64,000 nucleotides of DNA, taken from NCBI RefSeq assembly GCF_020524035.2, contig NZ_CP129013.1, forward strand, positions 310,001 to 374,000, written 5' to 3'. The notes below the pieces were generated by a model. The model made no database searches. It was given only the letters and a program-made list of their open reading frames with translations, and was not told the origin of the DNA. Every line of letters begins with the position of its first letter. The stretch's first letter is position 1. A program made the translations under genes and the position numbers. The stretch comes from Bacillus carboniphilus (GTDB taxonomy: Bacteria; Bacillota; Bacilli; Bacillales; JAIVKR01). Shown here in pieces: positions 28,043 to 36,580 of this stretch.

Positions 28043-28693
28043 TTATTCTTTTTTTAGATATTTTTTTACATAAGAATATAGTTCTAAATCAATTAAATTA
28101 TGTCTTTTAATTGTAGCGATTTGGACAGGAGGAATAGTGCTGTTAATGGGGCGCATGTTGTTCTTATTTAAAACAACATTCATTTTTACTTTCCAGTTAA
28201 ATTTAGTTGAAAATAGAGTTAAGGATTTTTCGAATTCCTCTGTTATGCCAGCTGTGATCTCTCCTGAATTGATACGTTCTTTTATTATCTTTAAATCAGC
28301 GATAGTAAGGTTTTGATGGGCATGATAGCCAAGTAAAAACTGACTTTGCATGTTTTGTAAGATTGGCAAGGAAGCATATTCTTCCAATGAAAGGTGTTTA
28401 TATAAATGATAATTTTCATGTTGAGGTCTTCTAGCAATAAAGTAATACTCGGATATGACTCGATCAATCGGGTTTCTTAACAAGGTTATATAATGGTATT
28501 TATTTGGTTTAAAATATTCATGAGCTCCGTAACGCATATGACCAATTACACAGTCATAGTTATGATTGGATATCTTGGTTAAAGTTTTCTTTATTGGTGG
28601 TCTATAAACTTCAGCGATATTTTGGTAATTTTGTTTAACTATATGTTTTAATGATGTGCCACCTGTTTTGGGGATATGGAGGTGAAATAACAT
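28043..28693 (-). CDS. Sulfotransferase-family protein
   Basis: A 216-aa protein. The 5'-phosphosulfate loop of PAPS-dependent sulfotransferases is at residues 7-14 (IPKTGGTS). The 3'-phosphate motif is LLRNPIDRVISEYYF around residues 71-85, with the expected Arg and Ser. It therefore probably transfers sulfate from PAPS to a carbohydrate or protein acceptor in the mother-cell cytoplasm. It has no signal peptide or membrane span. It starts 1 bp after the stop of the paralogous gene upstream, with GAGGAGGG inside that gene, so the pair is one operon. The acceptor is unknown; a spore-surface glycan is an inference from the CgeB and CgeD-type neighbours. Confidence 0.75.
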   Translation of the reverse strand: MLFHLHIPKTGGTSLKHIVKQNYQNIAEVYRPPIKKTLTKISNHNYDCVIGHMRYGAHEYFKPNKYHYITLLRNPIDRVISEYYFIARRPQHENYHLYKHLSLEEYASLPILQNMQSQFLLGYHAHQNLTIADLKIIKERINSGEITAGITEEFEKSLTLFSTKFNWKVKMNVVLNKNNMRPINSTIPPVQIATIKRHNLIDLELYSYVKKYLKKE

Positions 28694-28694
28694 G

Positions 28695-29402
28695 TTAATT
28701 TTCCCTCCTCATTAAGTTGTCGAAATTGTTTAGTTTCCTCTTTTCTTTTGGAGTTAGTGTGGAAATCTTTTTTTGAAGTCTTTTTTGCATTTGTTCGTAT
28801 AAAATATAGTCAAGTTGATTTTTTTTTCTGATTTTTTGAATCAATTGGTCGGGTATACCATTCTTTTTTAATCGATTTTTATTTGTGTTTAACATTTTGT
28901 AGTGCAAGTTTTTCCAATTAAGTCTTTTGCCTAACATAAAAATGGATTCGTTAAACCTTTCAGTAATTCCGATAAAAAAATAATCATTGTTAATATTTTT
29001 TAAGGCTAAATCTAAATCAGGTGTAAATTTTCCTGAAAGGATTCTTGTTTGATGGTTATTTAAGGGCACATGAAAATCTGGGTGTTCCTCATTGATAAAT
29101 TGTTTTAGAGAATATTGATTTGCAAGCCGATAAAGTCTGTTATTGGGTCGAGACTTAATAAAAAAATAGGTTGACAATACTCGATTAACTGGATCACGTA
29201 AAAAAGTGAAATAGTGAGCGGGCCTGTTCAAACTTTTATGAACCCCATATTTATGGTGCATATAAACATATTTTACTTCTAAGGGTAAATGATCAATGGT
29301 ATTGCTTGTTTCATAATATTTACAGTTGTTTTGGATGATCGACCGGATGGTTAGTCCACCCGTTTTCGGAATGTGAGTGAAAATGATAACTTTTTTAGGC
29401 AT
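28695..29402 (-). CDS. Sulfotransferase-family protein (paralogue)
   Basis: A 235-aa protein with the same architecture as the next gene. The phosphosulfate loop HIPKTGGLT lies at residues 10-18, and FLRDPVNRVLSTYFFIKSRP at about 67-86 holds the 3'-phosphate Arg and Ser. The C-terminus is strongly basic (KNRLKKNG, RLQKKISTLTPKEKRKL). The two proteins are clearly paralogous but diverged, suggesting two acceptor positions. A CATATATTA sequence at 29434-29442, on the coding strand, fits a sigma-K/E -10, but no good -35 is seen. The 29403-29700 gap holds nothing else I recognise. Confidence 0.74.
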   Translation of the reverse strand: MPKKVIIFTHIPKTGGLTIRSIIQNNCKYYETSNTIDHLPLEVKYVYMHHKYGVHKSLNRPAHYFTFLRDPVNRVLSTYFFIKSRPNNRLYRLANQYSLKQFINEEHPDFHVPLNNHQTRILSGKFTPDLDLALKNINNDYFFIGITERFNESIFMLGKRLNWKNLHYKMLNTNKNRLKKNGIPDQLIQKIRKKNQLDYILYEQMQKRLQKKISTLTPKEKRKLNNFDNLMRREN

Positions 29403-29700
29403 ATTTTAGGCACTTCCTTTATTCTAGATACAATAATATATGATTGGGATCGATTGAATGGGAAACGTAGAAAGCCCATTTATATAATTTAATAAAGGGT
29501 CGGGAATTGTTTAAGTGTTCGCTTAGTAGTGTACCTGTAACAGGTGGAGGGTTTTGCCTAGCAGATGAATGGGTAAAAACCTCTTTAATTCATTTTAGAC
29601 AACAAAATGTTGGAGGTATAGTCTGTCCATGCGGATTTGTTTAGTTTTTTGCAGAATACGGGCTCAAAAATTCATTATTTATAGAAGGGAACAAATGTTG

Positions 29701-30663
29701 TTAGTTTCCATTTACAATTGAAAAAATTTTTTCTAATCGATTTGTAAATGTATGTTTAGAAATAACTTTTTGATAGGCTTCTTTTGCAATCTGGTCACGT
29801 AATTGTTTTCTAGGAAGATAGTAATGTATTTTTTCTAAACAATCCTCAAGGTTTTTGAAGGTAACTATTTCTTTTTCTTCTTCAAAATAATCATAAACGT
29901 CTTCAACCCTTTGTTTTATCTGAAATGCCTGGCATGCCGCTAAGTCAAAGGTGCGATTATTTATACTTTTATTATTGACCCCTCTTATAATATCATTATG
30001 TTTGTCAGTCATCGGTCTCAATAAATTTAGATTAATCTTTCCAGCATTGTATATGCTAGAAACTTTTCTTGGATACTTCCATGGACTAATGGATACTCTT
30101 TTTCTCTGGGATGGAGTAAGCTCATTAAACCATCTGCCAACTAACTGAATTTTATAGGGGGTTTCGTCAATTAATGTTTGAATGATTTCTTTTCTATTTT
30201 CATAAGGATAGCCAACCAGAGTAACATCAAATAGTTGTTTTTGATTTTCTTTTGGAGGTCTATACGTTCGTAGATCTGTTGCAAGTGGTAAATGATAAAC
30301 ATTTTTGTGTTGTTTACTTTTATAAAATCGCTGACTTGCTTGGTCAATTGTAAAAACATAATCGTAATGAAAAAAGTATTCAGCTGTGTATCTTAAGTAG
30401 TAAGGGTCTTCTGTTAACCAAATGCAAGTAGGAATTTGATGATTCTTTATGATAGATAGTTTTTTATTTGATAACTTATCGCCTACCATTGTCAACATAA
30501 GATCAAAGGATTGCCTATTTAATACCTTATTTAAGTTTGTTGTAGGTTCAAAAGGATCGAAAAAAGAATATGAAGAGCCTAGTGAATTCAAGGCTCTTTT
30601 GATACACTCGTCAAACCACTCATAAATTCTTTTATGTCCTGAAGAAATATAGAGAATATTCAT
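29701..30663 (-). CDS. CgeB-like glycosyltransferase (spore maturation family)
   Basis: A 320-aa GT-B protein. The N-terminus MNILYISSGHKRIYEWFDE, then DPFEPTTNLN, and the segment CIWLTEDPYYLRY, resemble the CgeB/DUF3880 domain. The C-terminal half (DVTLVGYPYENRKEIIQTL, INLNLLRPMTDKHND, NNRTFDLAACQAFQI) is the Glyco_trans_1_2 domain, with the NxRxFE-like motif for the sugar nucleotide. CgeB acts in late sporulation on the spore's outermost glycosylated layer in B. subtilis. It lies 11 bp after the coiled-coil gene, in one operon. The substrate is unknown. Confidence 0.82.
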   Translation of the reverse strand: MNILYISSGHKRIYEWFDECIKRALNSLGSSYSFFDPFEPTTNLNKVLNRQSFDLMLTMVGDKLSNKKLSIIKNHQIPTCIWLTEDPYYLRYTAEYFFHYDYVFTIDQASQRFYKSKQHKNVYHLPLATDLRTYRPPKENQKQLFDVTLVGYPYENRKEIIQTLIDETPYKIQLVGRWFNELTPSQRKRVSISPWKYPRKVSSIYNAGKINLNLLRPMTDKHNDIIRGVNNKSINNRTFDLAACQAFQIKQRVEDVYDYFEEEKEIVTFKNLEDCLEKIHYYLPRKQLRDQIAKEAYQKVISKHTFTNRLEKIFSIVNGN

Positions 30664-30674
30664 TGATGCACCTC

Positions 30675-32123
30675 CTAGTTTATAATTATTTTATTTAAAA
30701 AGGGGATACCTTCTTTAGCATTTTGAAAATATATAAATCCCTCGATGATTAAAGGGTCTGTTAATTTATCTTGTTCTACTGCAATTTGAAAATTAGCAAA
30801 GGTGAGTTGTTCTTTAGCGTTCAATTCAGTTAGCTTTATTGGTTTTAACCAGTATTCACCATAATTAACTACTTTTTCTTTCCAATTTTCAATGGCGTAT
30901 TCCCATTTCTCTTCTCCGTCATCTTCTTCTAAAACTAAGGAATCATCCATCTGTCTTCTGGCGATTTTACCGCTGAAAGTAGCCTCTTCTTTCAAAGACG
31001 TTCGTATACAAAGAATAGGATGCAGGTAACTTTGATCGGTAAAATTTTGAATGATGGCATTTCCGACAACAAGGATAAGCTTTTCTTCTTCTTTAGGTGT
31101 AATAATGGAGTGGGTGAAGTAACTGGTTATTCTGTCTAGCTTTGTGTCATTTACCGTTTCTGTCTGTTCTTCTTGTTCTTCTTTATGGGATTCGCTGTCA
31201 CTCTTTTTTTCTTCTTCATATTGTTGTATCAATTGGTCTTTCTCTTTAAGTAAATCATCAATTTGTTGTTGTAGTTCTCTTTGTTGTTTTTCATACTTCT
31301 TTTTTATTTCCTCTTGTTCTTGTTTGTAAGCTAAACTTTCAAAAACTGAAGAATGCAAAAGGGATCGTTTCTCCAGTTGAGATAATAATTGTTTTTGGAT
31401 TTTTTGTTTCTCTTCGTTTAATGCATTTTTTTGCTGGTCAGTCAGTTTATCATCTAAAAGTTTTTTATCTGCTCCTTCAATACGTTGGCGTAATTGTTCA
31501 ATTTCATTGTTAAAATCCTTGCTCGTTTCTAGGTCATGTTTAAATTGTTTCAGAAGCTCATTTTCTTTTTTTAGATTTTTTGCTTTGTTTTCTATAGTAG
31601 AAAGTTTTTTAGATAGTGCGTTTTTTTCTTGAATACTTTCTTCTAATTGTTTTTCTTTATGTTCATGTTCTGTTAGTAAATGTTCGATAACATATTGATG
31701 AAGTTCAATTGTTTCCTCTAATTCTTTGGTAAACTCCATACTACTTTCTTCTAATTGTTTTTCTTTATGTTCATGTTTTGTTAGTAAATGTTCGATAACA
31801 TATTGATGAAGTTCAATTGTTTCCTCTAATTCTTTGGTAAACTCTATGCGTTTCTGTCTGTTTTTTTGTACGTTTGTTTTTAACAAAGAGATGTGTGCAT
31901 CTAATTGAGAGAGTGTTCGTTCGTAATCTTCTTTAGCTAGTAAGTAATGATCATTGGACCGAATCATTGACTTGTAATAAGAAAGCTTTTCTTGTCCTTC
32001 TTTTAGTTGCTCCAAGGCTCGATGTAGTCTTCTTTCAAAAAGCCCAACTTCAGATTTGTAGTGAATGACTTGCTGTTGAAGTTGAATAAGTCTTTCCTTG
32101 TCAGTGAATTTTGTATAACTCAA
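30675..32123 (-). CDS. Large coiled-coil protein with C-terminal beta domain
   Basis: A 482-aa protein. Residues about 1-320 are nearly all charged heptads rich in Glu, Lys, Gln and Leu, predicting a long coiled coil. It contains two almost identical 36-residue units (ETIELHQYVIEHLL...) encoded by a 108-bp tandem duplication. Residues about 330-482 form a globular domain (ILVVGNAIIQNFTDQSYL, ITSYFTHSIITPKEE) with strands resembling a small beta-rich fold. It is followed 11 bp later by the CgeB-like gene, so both are likely made together in the mother cell. I do not recognise the family; a structural spore-surface role is inferred. Confidence 0.7.
   Translation of the reverse strand: MSYTKFTDKERLIQLQQQVIHYKSEVGLFERRLHRALEQLKEGQEKLSYYKSMIRSNDHYLLAKEDYERTLSQLDAHISLLKTNVQKNRQKRIEFTKELEETIELHQYVIEHLLTKHEHKEKQLEESSMEFTKELEETIELHQYVIEHLLTEHEHKEKQLEESIQEKNALSKKLSTIENKAKNLKKENELLKQFKHDLETSKDFNNEIEQLRQRIEGADKKLLDDKLTDQQKNALNEEKQKIQKQLLSQLEKRSLLHSSVFESLAYKQEQEEIKKKYEKQQRELQQQIDDLLKEKDQLIQQYEEEKKSDSESHKEEQEEQTETVNDTKLDRITSYFTHSIITPKEEEKLILVVGNAIIQNFTDQSYLHPILCIRTSLKEEATFSGKIARRQMDDSLVLEEDDGEEKWEYAIENWKEKVVNYGEYWLKPIKLTELNAKEQLTFANFQIAVEQDKLTDPLIIEGFIYFQNAKEGIPFLNKIIIN
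31635..31850 (-). repeat. 108-bp tandem duplication inside the coiled-coil gene
   Basis: Two adjacent copies (31635-31742 and 31743-31850) are nearly identical at the DNA level, with changes such as Lys/Glu at one codon. The length of 36 codons keeps the frame and the heptad register approximately, which suggests a recent, tolerated expansion. Confidence 0.85.
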
Positions 32124-32350
32124 CGGTCAACACTCCTTTTTATCACTATTCGTCCTTGTATCAATTTTTGAACAATCCTTTAAACAAAGGTCGTTCGGTT
32201 TTAAAACAGTCAAATAAACCTATGGAATATTTCTTCTTTTAAATTATATGTATGATAAAAGGGGATAGATAATATCTGAAATCTAATAGTTGTTCAAAAG
32301 AAAGAGAGGGGAGATTAAAAGCTTCTCCCCTAAAAAAGTATAAGTTTGGG

Positions 32351-33067
32351 TTAGCAATGTGTATTAGGAGGAAATAGTTCAGGACATTGTGGTGGGAATC
32401 CTTCAACAGGACATAGACCAACCGTATCAATTTCGCTACGCGGTTTACAAAATCTAGCTTCTATCTCAAGTTTAACATTTGCTTCCATTTGAACATCTAG
32501 GCAAAGAGTAATTGAAATATCAACTTGTTGGAATGTGTCATCGGAACATATTAAGCTTGCATCACATTCAAAGAAAGTGATTTCTGCATTGACATTTGTA
32601 CCATTTGGAGCACATAAGAAGAAAGTTTGGGCTGTTGCAAAAGAAATAGGGTCAGAAATACAAAGTTTGTTACCAAATAGGTCACAAATTTCTACAACAA
32701 CAAAACCTTTCACGAGTACTTTTACTTTTTCTAAAATAATGGTTTTTCCATTAGGTAGAGTAACAGAAACTTCTTGTCGACCTTCAGGTTGAACAATCTC
32801 AACGACAGTTAAAGCTCCAGGTTTTGATGGATCGACAGGATTTCCTAAAGAATCAGTAAGGAAGCACTTAACTTCAAAATCGATATAATGGAAGATTTCG
32901 CAAGGGTCCTCAGGGCAGCCAGTAGCACTTCCAGTTACACCTTGGCAATCAAATCCTAATTCTGATAGCTTATTAATACTAATTAAAGGAATATCGACTT
33001 GTCGATTTACCCAATCATACACTTTTGGAACACGAATACAGACTTTGTGTCTATCATGATGACTCAT
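32351..33067 (-). CDS. Probable spore coat/exosporium protein, family uncertain
   Basis: A 238-aa protein starting MSHHDRHKVCIRVPKVYDWV at ATG 33067, with GGAGG 9 bp upstream. It is rich in beta strands and Cys (about ten) and contains repeated hydrophobic patterns (VVEIVQPEGRQEVSV, LVKGFVVVEICDLFG, FATAQTFFLCAPNG, TLCLDVQMEANVKLE). No signal peptide or membrane span is seen. The VRVPKVYDWV opening recalls DUF3794/SPOCS-related spore proteins, but I cannot confirm that. A sigma-K-like promoter sits upstream. It stands at the head of the minus-strand spore block. Confidence 0.65.
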   Translation of the reverse strand: MSHHDRHKVCIRVPKVYDWVNRQVDIPLISINKLSELGFDCQGVTGSATGCPEDPCEIFHYIDFEVKCFLTDSLGNPVDPSKPGALTVVEIVQPEGRQEVSVTLPNGKTIILEKVKVLVKGFVVVEICDLFGNKLCISDPISFATAQTFFLCAPNGTNVNAEITFFECDASLICSDDTFQQVDISITLCLDVQMEANVKLEIEARFCKPRSEIDTVGLCPVEGFPPQCPELFPPNTHC

Positions 33068-33112
33068 GTTTATTTTACCTCCTATGTTTGTTGTCATTAT
33101 TTACGACTAATG

Positions 33113-33139
33113 TATACTATGTTAGGCGAAACAAAGTGT
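33113..33139 (-). promoter_or_regulatory. Candidate sigma-K promoter of the probable coat gene
   Basis: On the minus strand CATAGTATA (CATAnnnTA) lies about 46 bp before the ATG, with AC about 15 bp upstream of it, as in sigma-K promoters. Confidence 0.5.
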
Positions 33140-33255
33140 GAGTAAAACGCACAGTTTTTTTATAAATTTCTAAGATACTATCTATTGAAGAGAAAGCTTT
33201 TAGTTCATTTACTATCTCCCCTTATTATAAGTTCTTCAATAAAGTATCCCCCTTT

Positions 33256-33603
33256 AGTGCGTGTTCAAAAAGTAGGGGAAAAAGGACGCTGAAGAACGAG
33301 GCGACTGCTTAAAGGAACGCAGGCTAAGTTCAGTCACGTCCTGTGAAAACGCCTGCGCTAGCCCGTCCTGGGCATCGAAGCACCACACAGTGTACGTTAA
33401 GGAAAAGGATCACGAGCTAAATACGTCCCCACCCTAGGGACAACGCTCGTGCTAGCCAATCCTGGCGTCGGAGTGTCGGAAAAGCAAACCAACAAAGTTA
33501 TTCAACCGACATTTAAGGAACATCATCTAAGTTCAGCCACGTCCTGTGGCTAACGATGATGCTAGGCCATCCAGGCCATCGTAGGGCTTTTTGAACAACC
33601 TCC
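33256..33603 (+). repeat. TIR-bounded repeat R3 with three RUCCU modules
   Basis: A 348-bp element with ends GTGTTCAAAAAGTAGGGG and CTTTTTGAACAACCTCC. The first 220 bp are nearly identical to R2, and an added 3' segment carries a third module. It occupies most of the 33098-33837 gap. The remaining bases (33604-33837) show a ribosome site at 33825 and nothing else. Confidence 0.88.
33315..33584 (+). ncRNA. Three Bacillaceae-1-like RNA modules
   Basis: Module 1 matches the 14.5-kb copy. Module 2 has its inner loop changed to ACCCT but keeps the outer loop AATCCT. Module 3 has outer stem CATCAT/ATGATG, inner hairpin AGCCAC-GTCCT-GTGGCT and second hairpin GGCC-ATCCA-GGCC. The third module's different stems with intact pairing are strong covariation evidence. 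A run of three modules in one transcript could bind several partner molecules. Confidence 0.75.
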
Positions 33604-33837
33604 TTTAGAAGAAAATGTTTTTAAAAAAGAATGAAAAAACGAAACGGTTTAGTAAATGATGGTCCACTCATTAAATAATCACTTCCTTAAATAACCCCCC
33701 CATTGATTTTTGAACACGAAATAGTAATGTGTTTAAAACAGAAATCCCCCAAATTTTTATTTTTATCAATGAAAAATGGTCACATACCCAATTACATTCA
33801 TAAACTAACCTATAGGAAGAAGAAAGGAAGTGAAATC

Positions 33838-34524
33838 ATGATTCAAATTGAAAAAGAAGTGCTTGATCGAATGAAGTCAGAACTGATTTTTTTTAAAGAA
33901 AAGGCGGCTAAATCATCTCATTTAGAAATCCTATTCCAAGATCAGCAAATAACGATAAAGAAACTCAAAAGAGAAATCAATCAACTTGTAAAGCAGATAA
34001 CTGAATTTGAAACTCAATTTGACGAGGAGCAATATAATGAACAAAGAATTGAAGAACTTCTACAAGATAATGAAAAAAAAGATAAGAAAATAACAATGTT
34101 ATCAAAGGAAACTCAAAAAAAGGATGAAATCATTTCTAACCTAAAGGAAGAAAATGAACAAATAAAAAATAAACTTACTCTTAAAGAGACCCAGCAAAAG
34201 GTCCTTGAATCGTTATCTCAAGAAGTGGAAGAGGAAAGTGAAGTTCAAGCTGAATTACCCTTTCATTTAGAAACAACAGAGCAAGAAAATGATGAAGATG
34301 ATATAGAGGAAATGGATTTCATTAATGATGAGCAGTCACCAGTTGATGAAGATGCTTGGTTCTATCGAAACATTCAAGAATTGAATCAATCGAGACATAT
34401 GCAACGACAGAGAGGGGAGCGAAAGAAAAATTATAGAAGAAATGAACAGAAAAGGAATAGGAAAGTAGTGAGAAGACCTGAAATTGATTTTTTATCATTA
34501 GAAGAGTCTAATTTCAATAAATAG
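33838..34524 (+). CDS. Coiled-coil protein with acidic then basic tail, unknown
   Basis: A 228-aa product from ATG 33838, preceded by GAAAGGAAG; the upstream in-frame start has no ribosome site. Residues about 1-130 are heptad coiled coil. An acidic stretch follows at about 132-175 (EVEEESEVQAELPF, ENDEDDIEEMDF), then an Arg/Lys/Asn-rich low-complexity segment at about 190-215 (RQRGERKKNYRRNEQK). Such opposite-charge tails are common among spore-coat assembly proteins. The flanking genes are spore-related, but no family is recognised, so the function is open. A small Cys-containing gene follows at 34.9 kb. Confidence 0.6.
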   Translation: MIQIEKEVLDRMKSELIFFKEKAAKSSHLEILFQDQQITIKKLKREINQLVKQITEFETQFDEEQYNEQRIEELLQDNEKKDKKITMLSKETQKKDEIISNLKEENEQIKNKLTLKETQQKVLESLSQEVEEESEVQAELPFHLETTEQENDEDDIEEMDFINDEQSPVDEDAWFYRNIQELNQSRHMQRQRGERKKNYRRNEQKRNRKVVRRPEIDFLSLEESNFNK

Positions 34525-34577
34525 GAGAACTCTTTCATACCCCTACAACATATAATGATTAAAGAAATAACGCATTT

Positions 34578-34783
34578 GAGATTGTTCAAAAAGTTCTACA
34601 ACTATCAGGAAGTTCAAGCATTATTATTGTCCAGGACGTCGTTGAACCTTTGTTTTGACGTTCCTTAATTAAACCGCTTTTAAAGGTTAAATACACCTAT
34701 TTCGTAATGCTCGCTTTAGTGTGAACAAAGTGCTTCAGCTTTTCTATTCAGTGTCCTTCTCCCTGCTTTATGAACACACACCT
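34578..34783 (-). repeat. Degenerate TIR-bounded repeat R4
   Basis: Opens ATTGTTCAAAAAGTTCTAC and closes TGAACACACACC in the orientation of R5. The interior is diverged, with a remnant GTCCAGGAC. A second end-like sequence, ACTTTTTGAACTTCTCCC, follows at 34830-34850. It fills the 34525-34872 gap. Confidence 0.6.
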
Positions 34784-34872
34784 TAGGTGAAGAATATTAT
34801 TATGTCATAAATAATTAAAGGACATCCTAGTACTTTTTGAACTTCTCCCTATATTGAAAGGAGTTCTAAAAA

Positions 34873-35004
34873 ATGAGAAGACCTAAAATAAATAATTCAT
34901 CAAAAAAGGGAAATACGCAAACAAAGACCTATTCTTCCTATCAAAAATCACATCCAAAACCATCAGTTAAATCAACGAAAGGCTGTAACTGTGGTAAAAG
35001 ATAA
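34873..35004 (+). CDS. Small basic protein (43 aa) with C-terminal CNCGKR
   Basis: ATG at 34873 follows AAAGGAG with 9-nt spacing. The 43-residue product begins MRRPKINNSSKKGNTQTK, is rich in Lys, Ser, Thr and Gln, and ends KGCNCGKR. Its position between a coiled-coil gene and spoVIF, and its composition, suggest a small spore protein. No family is recognised. A weak terminator follows (GGGCTC/GAGCTC then T4). Confidence 0.5.
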   Translation: MRRPKINNSSKKGNTQTKTYSSYQKSHPKPSVKSTKGCNCGKR

Positions 35005-35121
35005 GAAAAGGGCTCAATAACGAGCTCTTTTATTTATTGTGGAATTTTTTCTAACTTTTGAAAGCAAACGATAAATAGAAAGACAAGCTTAGATCAAGAC
35101 TATAAAAAAGGAGTGATAAAC

Positions 35122-35859
35122 ATGTTGACGGCCATCATTCGTTCTATCTGCATTATTGTCGGCCTCTTTTTTATAGCTAAGCTTTTTGGGAAAAAACAGC
35201 TTTCAAAATTATCTTTTTTTGAATATCTAGTTGGCATTACTGTGGGAGACATAGCTGGTGCTTTGTCATTGGATATGGATTTAGACTTAAAAAGCGGTGT
35301 TGCAACCATTATAATTTGGGCGATGGTTCCTATTGTTATTTCTTATGGATCAATTAAGAGTCAAAGGTTTCATAATTTTATTGAAGGGCAACCCACGGTT
35401 TTTATTGAAAATGGGGTCATTGATGAAAATAATTTACGAAAAGAGAAATACACAGCGGATGAATTGTTAGAACAGCTAAGAAAAAAATCTATTTTTTCAT
35501 TTGCAGAAGTACAGTATGCCATTTTAGAAACAACGGGCGAACTTAGTGTGTTATTAAAAAAGGAACACCATCCTGTAACGATAAAAGATTTAAACATTCC
35601 ATTTTCGAATACTCCTGAACCGAAAACGATCATCATTGATGGGGAAATAAAAGAGAATATTTTACAAGAGATTGGTTTATCCAAGCGTTGGATTCAAGAG
35701 GCAATACGTCGATATGAAAAAAGAACTGAGGATGTATTTATAGCTGAAATTGACCATCAAGGCAGGCTATCAGTTGATTTCTTTAATAATAGTACAACAA
35801 GCAAGAAAGAATATTTCTCTAAAACCTTTAGAGAGAAGTCTACATATTATGATAAATGA
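35122..35859 (+). CDS. DUF421/YetF-family membrane protein
   Basis: A 245-aa protein. ATG 35122 is chosen because AAAAGGAG ends 9 bp before it. Three N-terminal hydrophobic spans (about 1-80) include the conserved FFEYLVGITVGDIAGALS. The cytoplasmic part has FIEGQPTVFIENGVIDENNLRK, the classic YetF motif, and FAEVQYAILETTGELSVLLK. B. subtilis relatives YetF/YdfR/YrbG/YkjA include spore-germination-linked YetF-type lipoyl anion channels; the role here is not established. A paralogue lies at 39.2 kb on the other strand. It ends 14 bp before the next small gene, a likely operon. Confidence 0.85.
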   Translation: MLTAIIRSICIIVGLFFIAKLFGKKQLSKLSFFEYLVGITVGDIAGALSLDMDLDLKSGVATIIIWAMVPIVISYGSIKSQRFHNFIEGQPTVFIENGVIDENNLRKEKYTADELLEQLRKKSIFSFAEVQYAILETTGELSVLLKKEHHPVTIKDLNIPFSNTPEPKTIIIDGEIKENILQEIGLSKRWIQEAIRRYEKRTEDVFIAEIDHQGRLSVDFFNNSTTSKKEYFSKTFREKSTYYDK

Positions 35860-35873
35860 AAGGAGGGAGTCAA

Positions 35874-36107
35874 ATGAATCAACTGCATGAAGAATTCATT
35901 AAATGGTTTGAAGGGAAGCATTCCAATCATGAGGAAAGCATGAGGAAAATGGATCAGTGGAAACGAGAAAAAAATGAAGAAATAATGGAATTAGAACAAA
36001 AGGGGAAACAATTCGAAAGACAGATGGAGGAGGGTGCGACAGCTATTGAGTCTTGGCTAAAAGAAAATACGCTAAATCTTCCTCATTTGTTTTCATTTAA
36101 AGAGTAA
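35874..36107 (+). CDS. Small charged helical protein (77 aa), unknown
   Basis: ATG at 35874 after GGAGGG (7-nt spacing). The 77-aa product is almost all helix-forming and charged (EEFIKWFEGKHSNHEESM, KREKNEEIMELEQKGK), probably a short coiled coil. It lies 14 bp after the DUF421 gene, probably co-transcribed, and before spoVIF. No known family is recognised. Confidence 0.6.
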   Translation: MNQLHEEFIKWFEGKHSNHEESMRKMDQWKREKNEEIMELEQKGKQFERQMEEGATAIESWLKENTLNLPHLFSFKE

Positions 36108-36235
36108 AAACAAGTACCGCTTCTTTTTTCGCTTTTTTTAAACACATACTAAAAAGGAACAGTCAAAAACTAGGTCAAACGTCCAATCCGATTCCTTCAT
36201 GATGCATAGTTTATAGTGTAGCACTTAAAGTGCAC

Positions 36236-36260
36236 CAAATTTTCTCCTTTTCATACTATA
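36236..36260 (+). promoter_or_regulatory. Candidate sigma-K promoter of spoVIF
   Basis: CATACTATA (36252-36260) fits CATAnnnTA, with AC about 15 bp upstream, 29 bp before the spoVIF start. spoVIF is sigma-K-dependent in B. subtilis. Confidence 0.55.
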
Positions 36261-36289
36261 TAACATCATGTAAGGAGGTTTAGGACTGA

Positions 36290-36547
36290 ATGGATAATAA
36301 GTTATTTAAAAATATTGAAAAGAAAACAGGCGTTAAAATGAATGATGTTTTTTCATTAGCAAGCTCTCTTCAAGGAGCTGATTTAAAAGATGAAAAGACC
36401 ATTCGTAATTTAGTTAAGAGAGTTGCTGAACTTGCAAATAAACCTGTCCCTAAAGAGTTAGAAGATAAGATTGTTCAAACATTAATTAGTAACGATCAAA
36501 AGATCGATTTTTCTACAATATCAAAAATGCTAAATTCGAAGAAATAA
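36290..36547 (+). CDS. spoVIF: Stage VI sporulation protein F
   Basis: An 85-aa protein starting MDNKLFKNIEKKTGVKMNDV. The conserved middle DLKDEKTIRNLVKRVAELAN and KPVPKELEDKIVQ identify SpoVIF (YjcC). In B. subtilis it is expressed late in the mother cell and supports GerE function, affecting coat protein expression and lysozyme resistance. The start follows AAGGAGG. It is closed by a hairpin shared with the convergent yjcD. The position before yjcD is syntenic with B. subtilis. Confidence 0.93.
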   Translation: MDNKLFKNIEKKTGVKMNDVFSLASSLQGADLKDEKTIRNLVKRVAELANKPVPKELEDKIVQTLISNDQKIDFSTISKMLNSKK

Positions 36548-36549
36548 GA

Positions 36550-36580
36550 AAGCTGGCTAGATTACCTAGCCAGTGTTTTT
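36550..36580. terminator. Terminator shared by spoVIF and yjcD
   Basis: CTGGCTAG and CTAGCCAG with a 5-nt loop, then TGTTTTT. The yjcD stop (36562) lies inside it. Confidence 0.85.

Noticed and set aside
33256-33603. CRISPR-like look of repeated hairpins
   Set aside because: Spacing is irregular, there are no uniform spacers and no cas genes; hairpins differ but covary, which fits a structured RNA.
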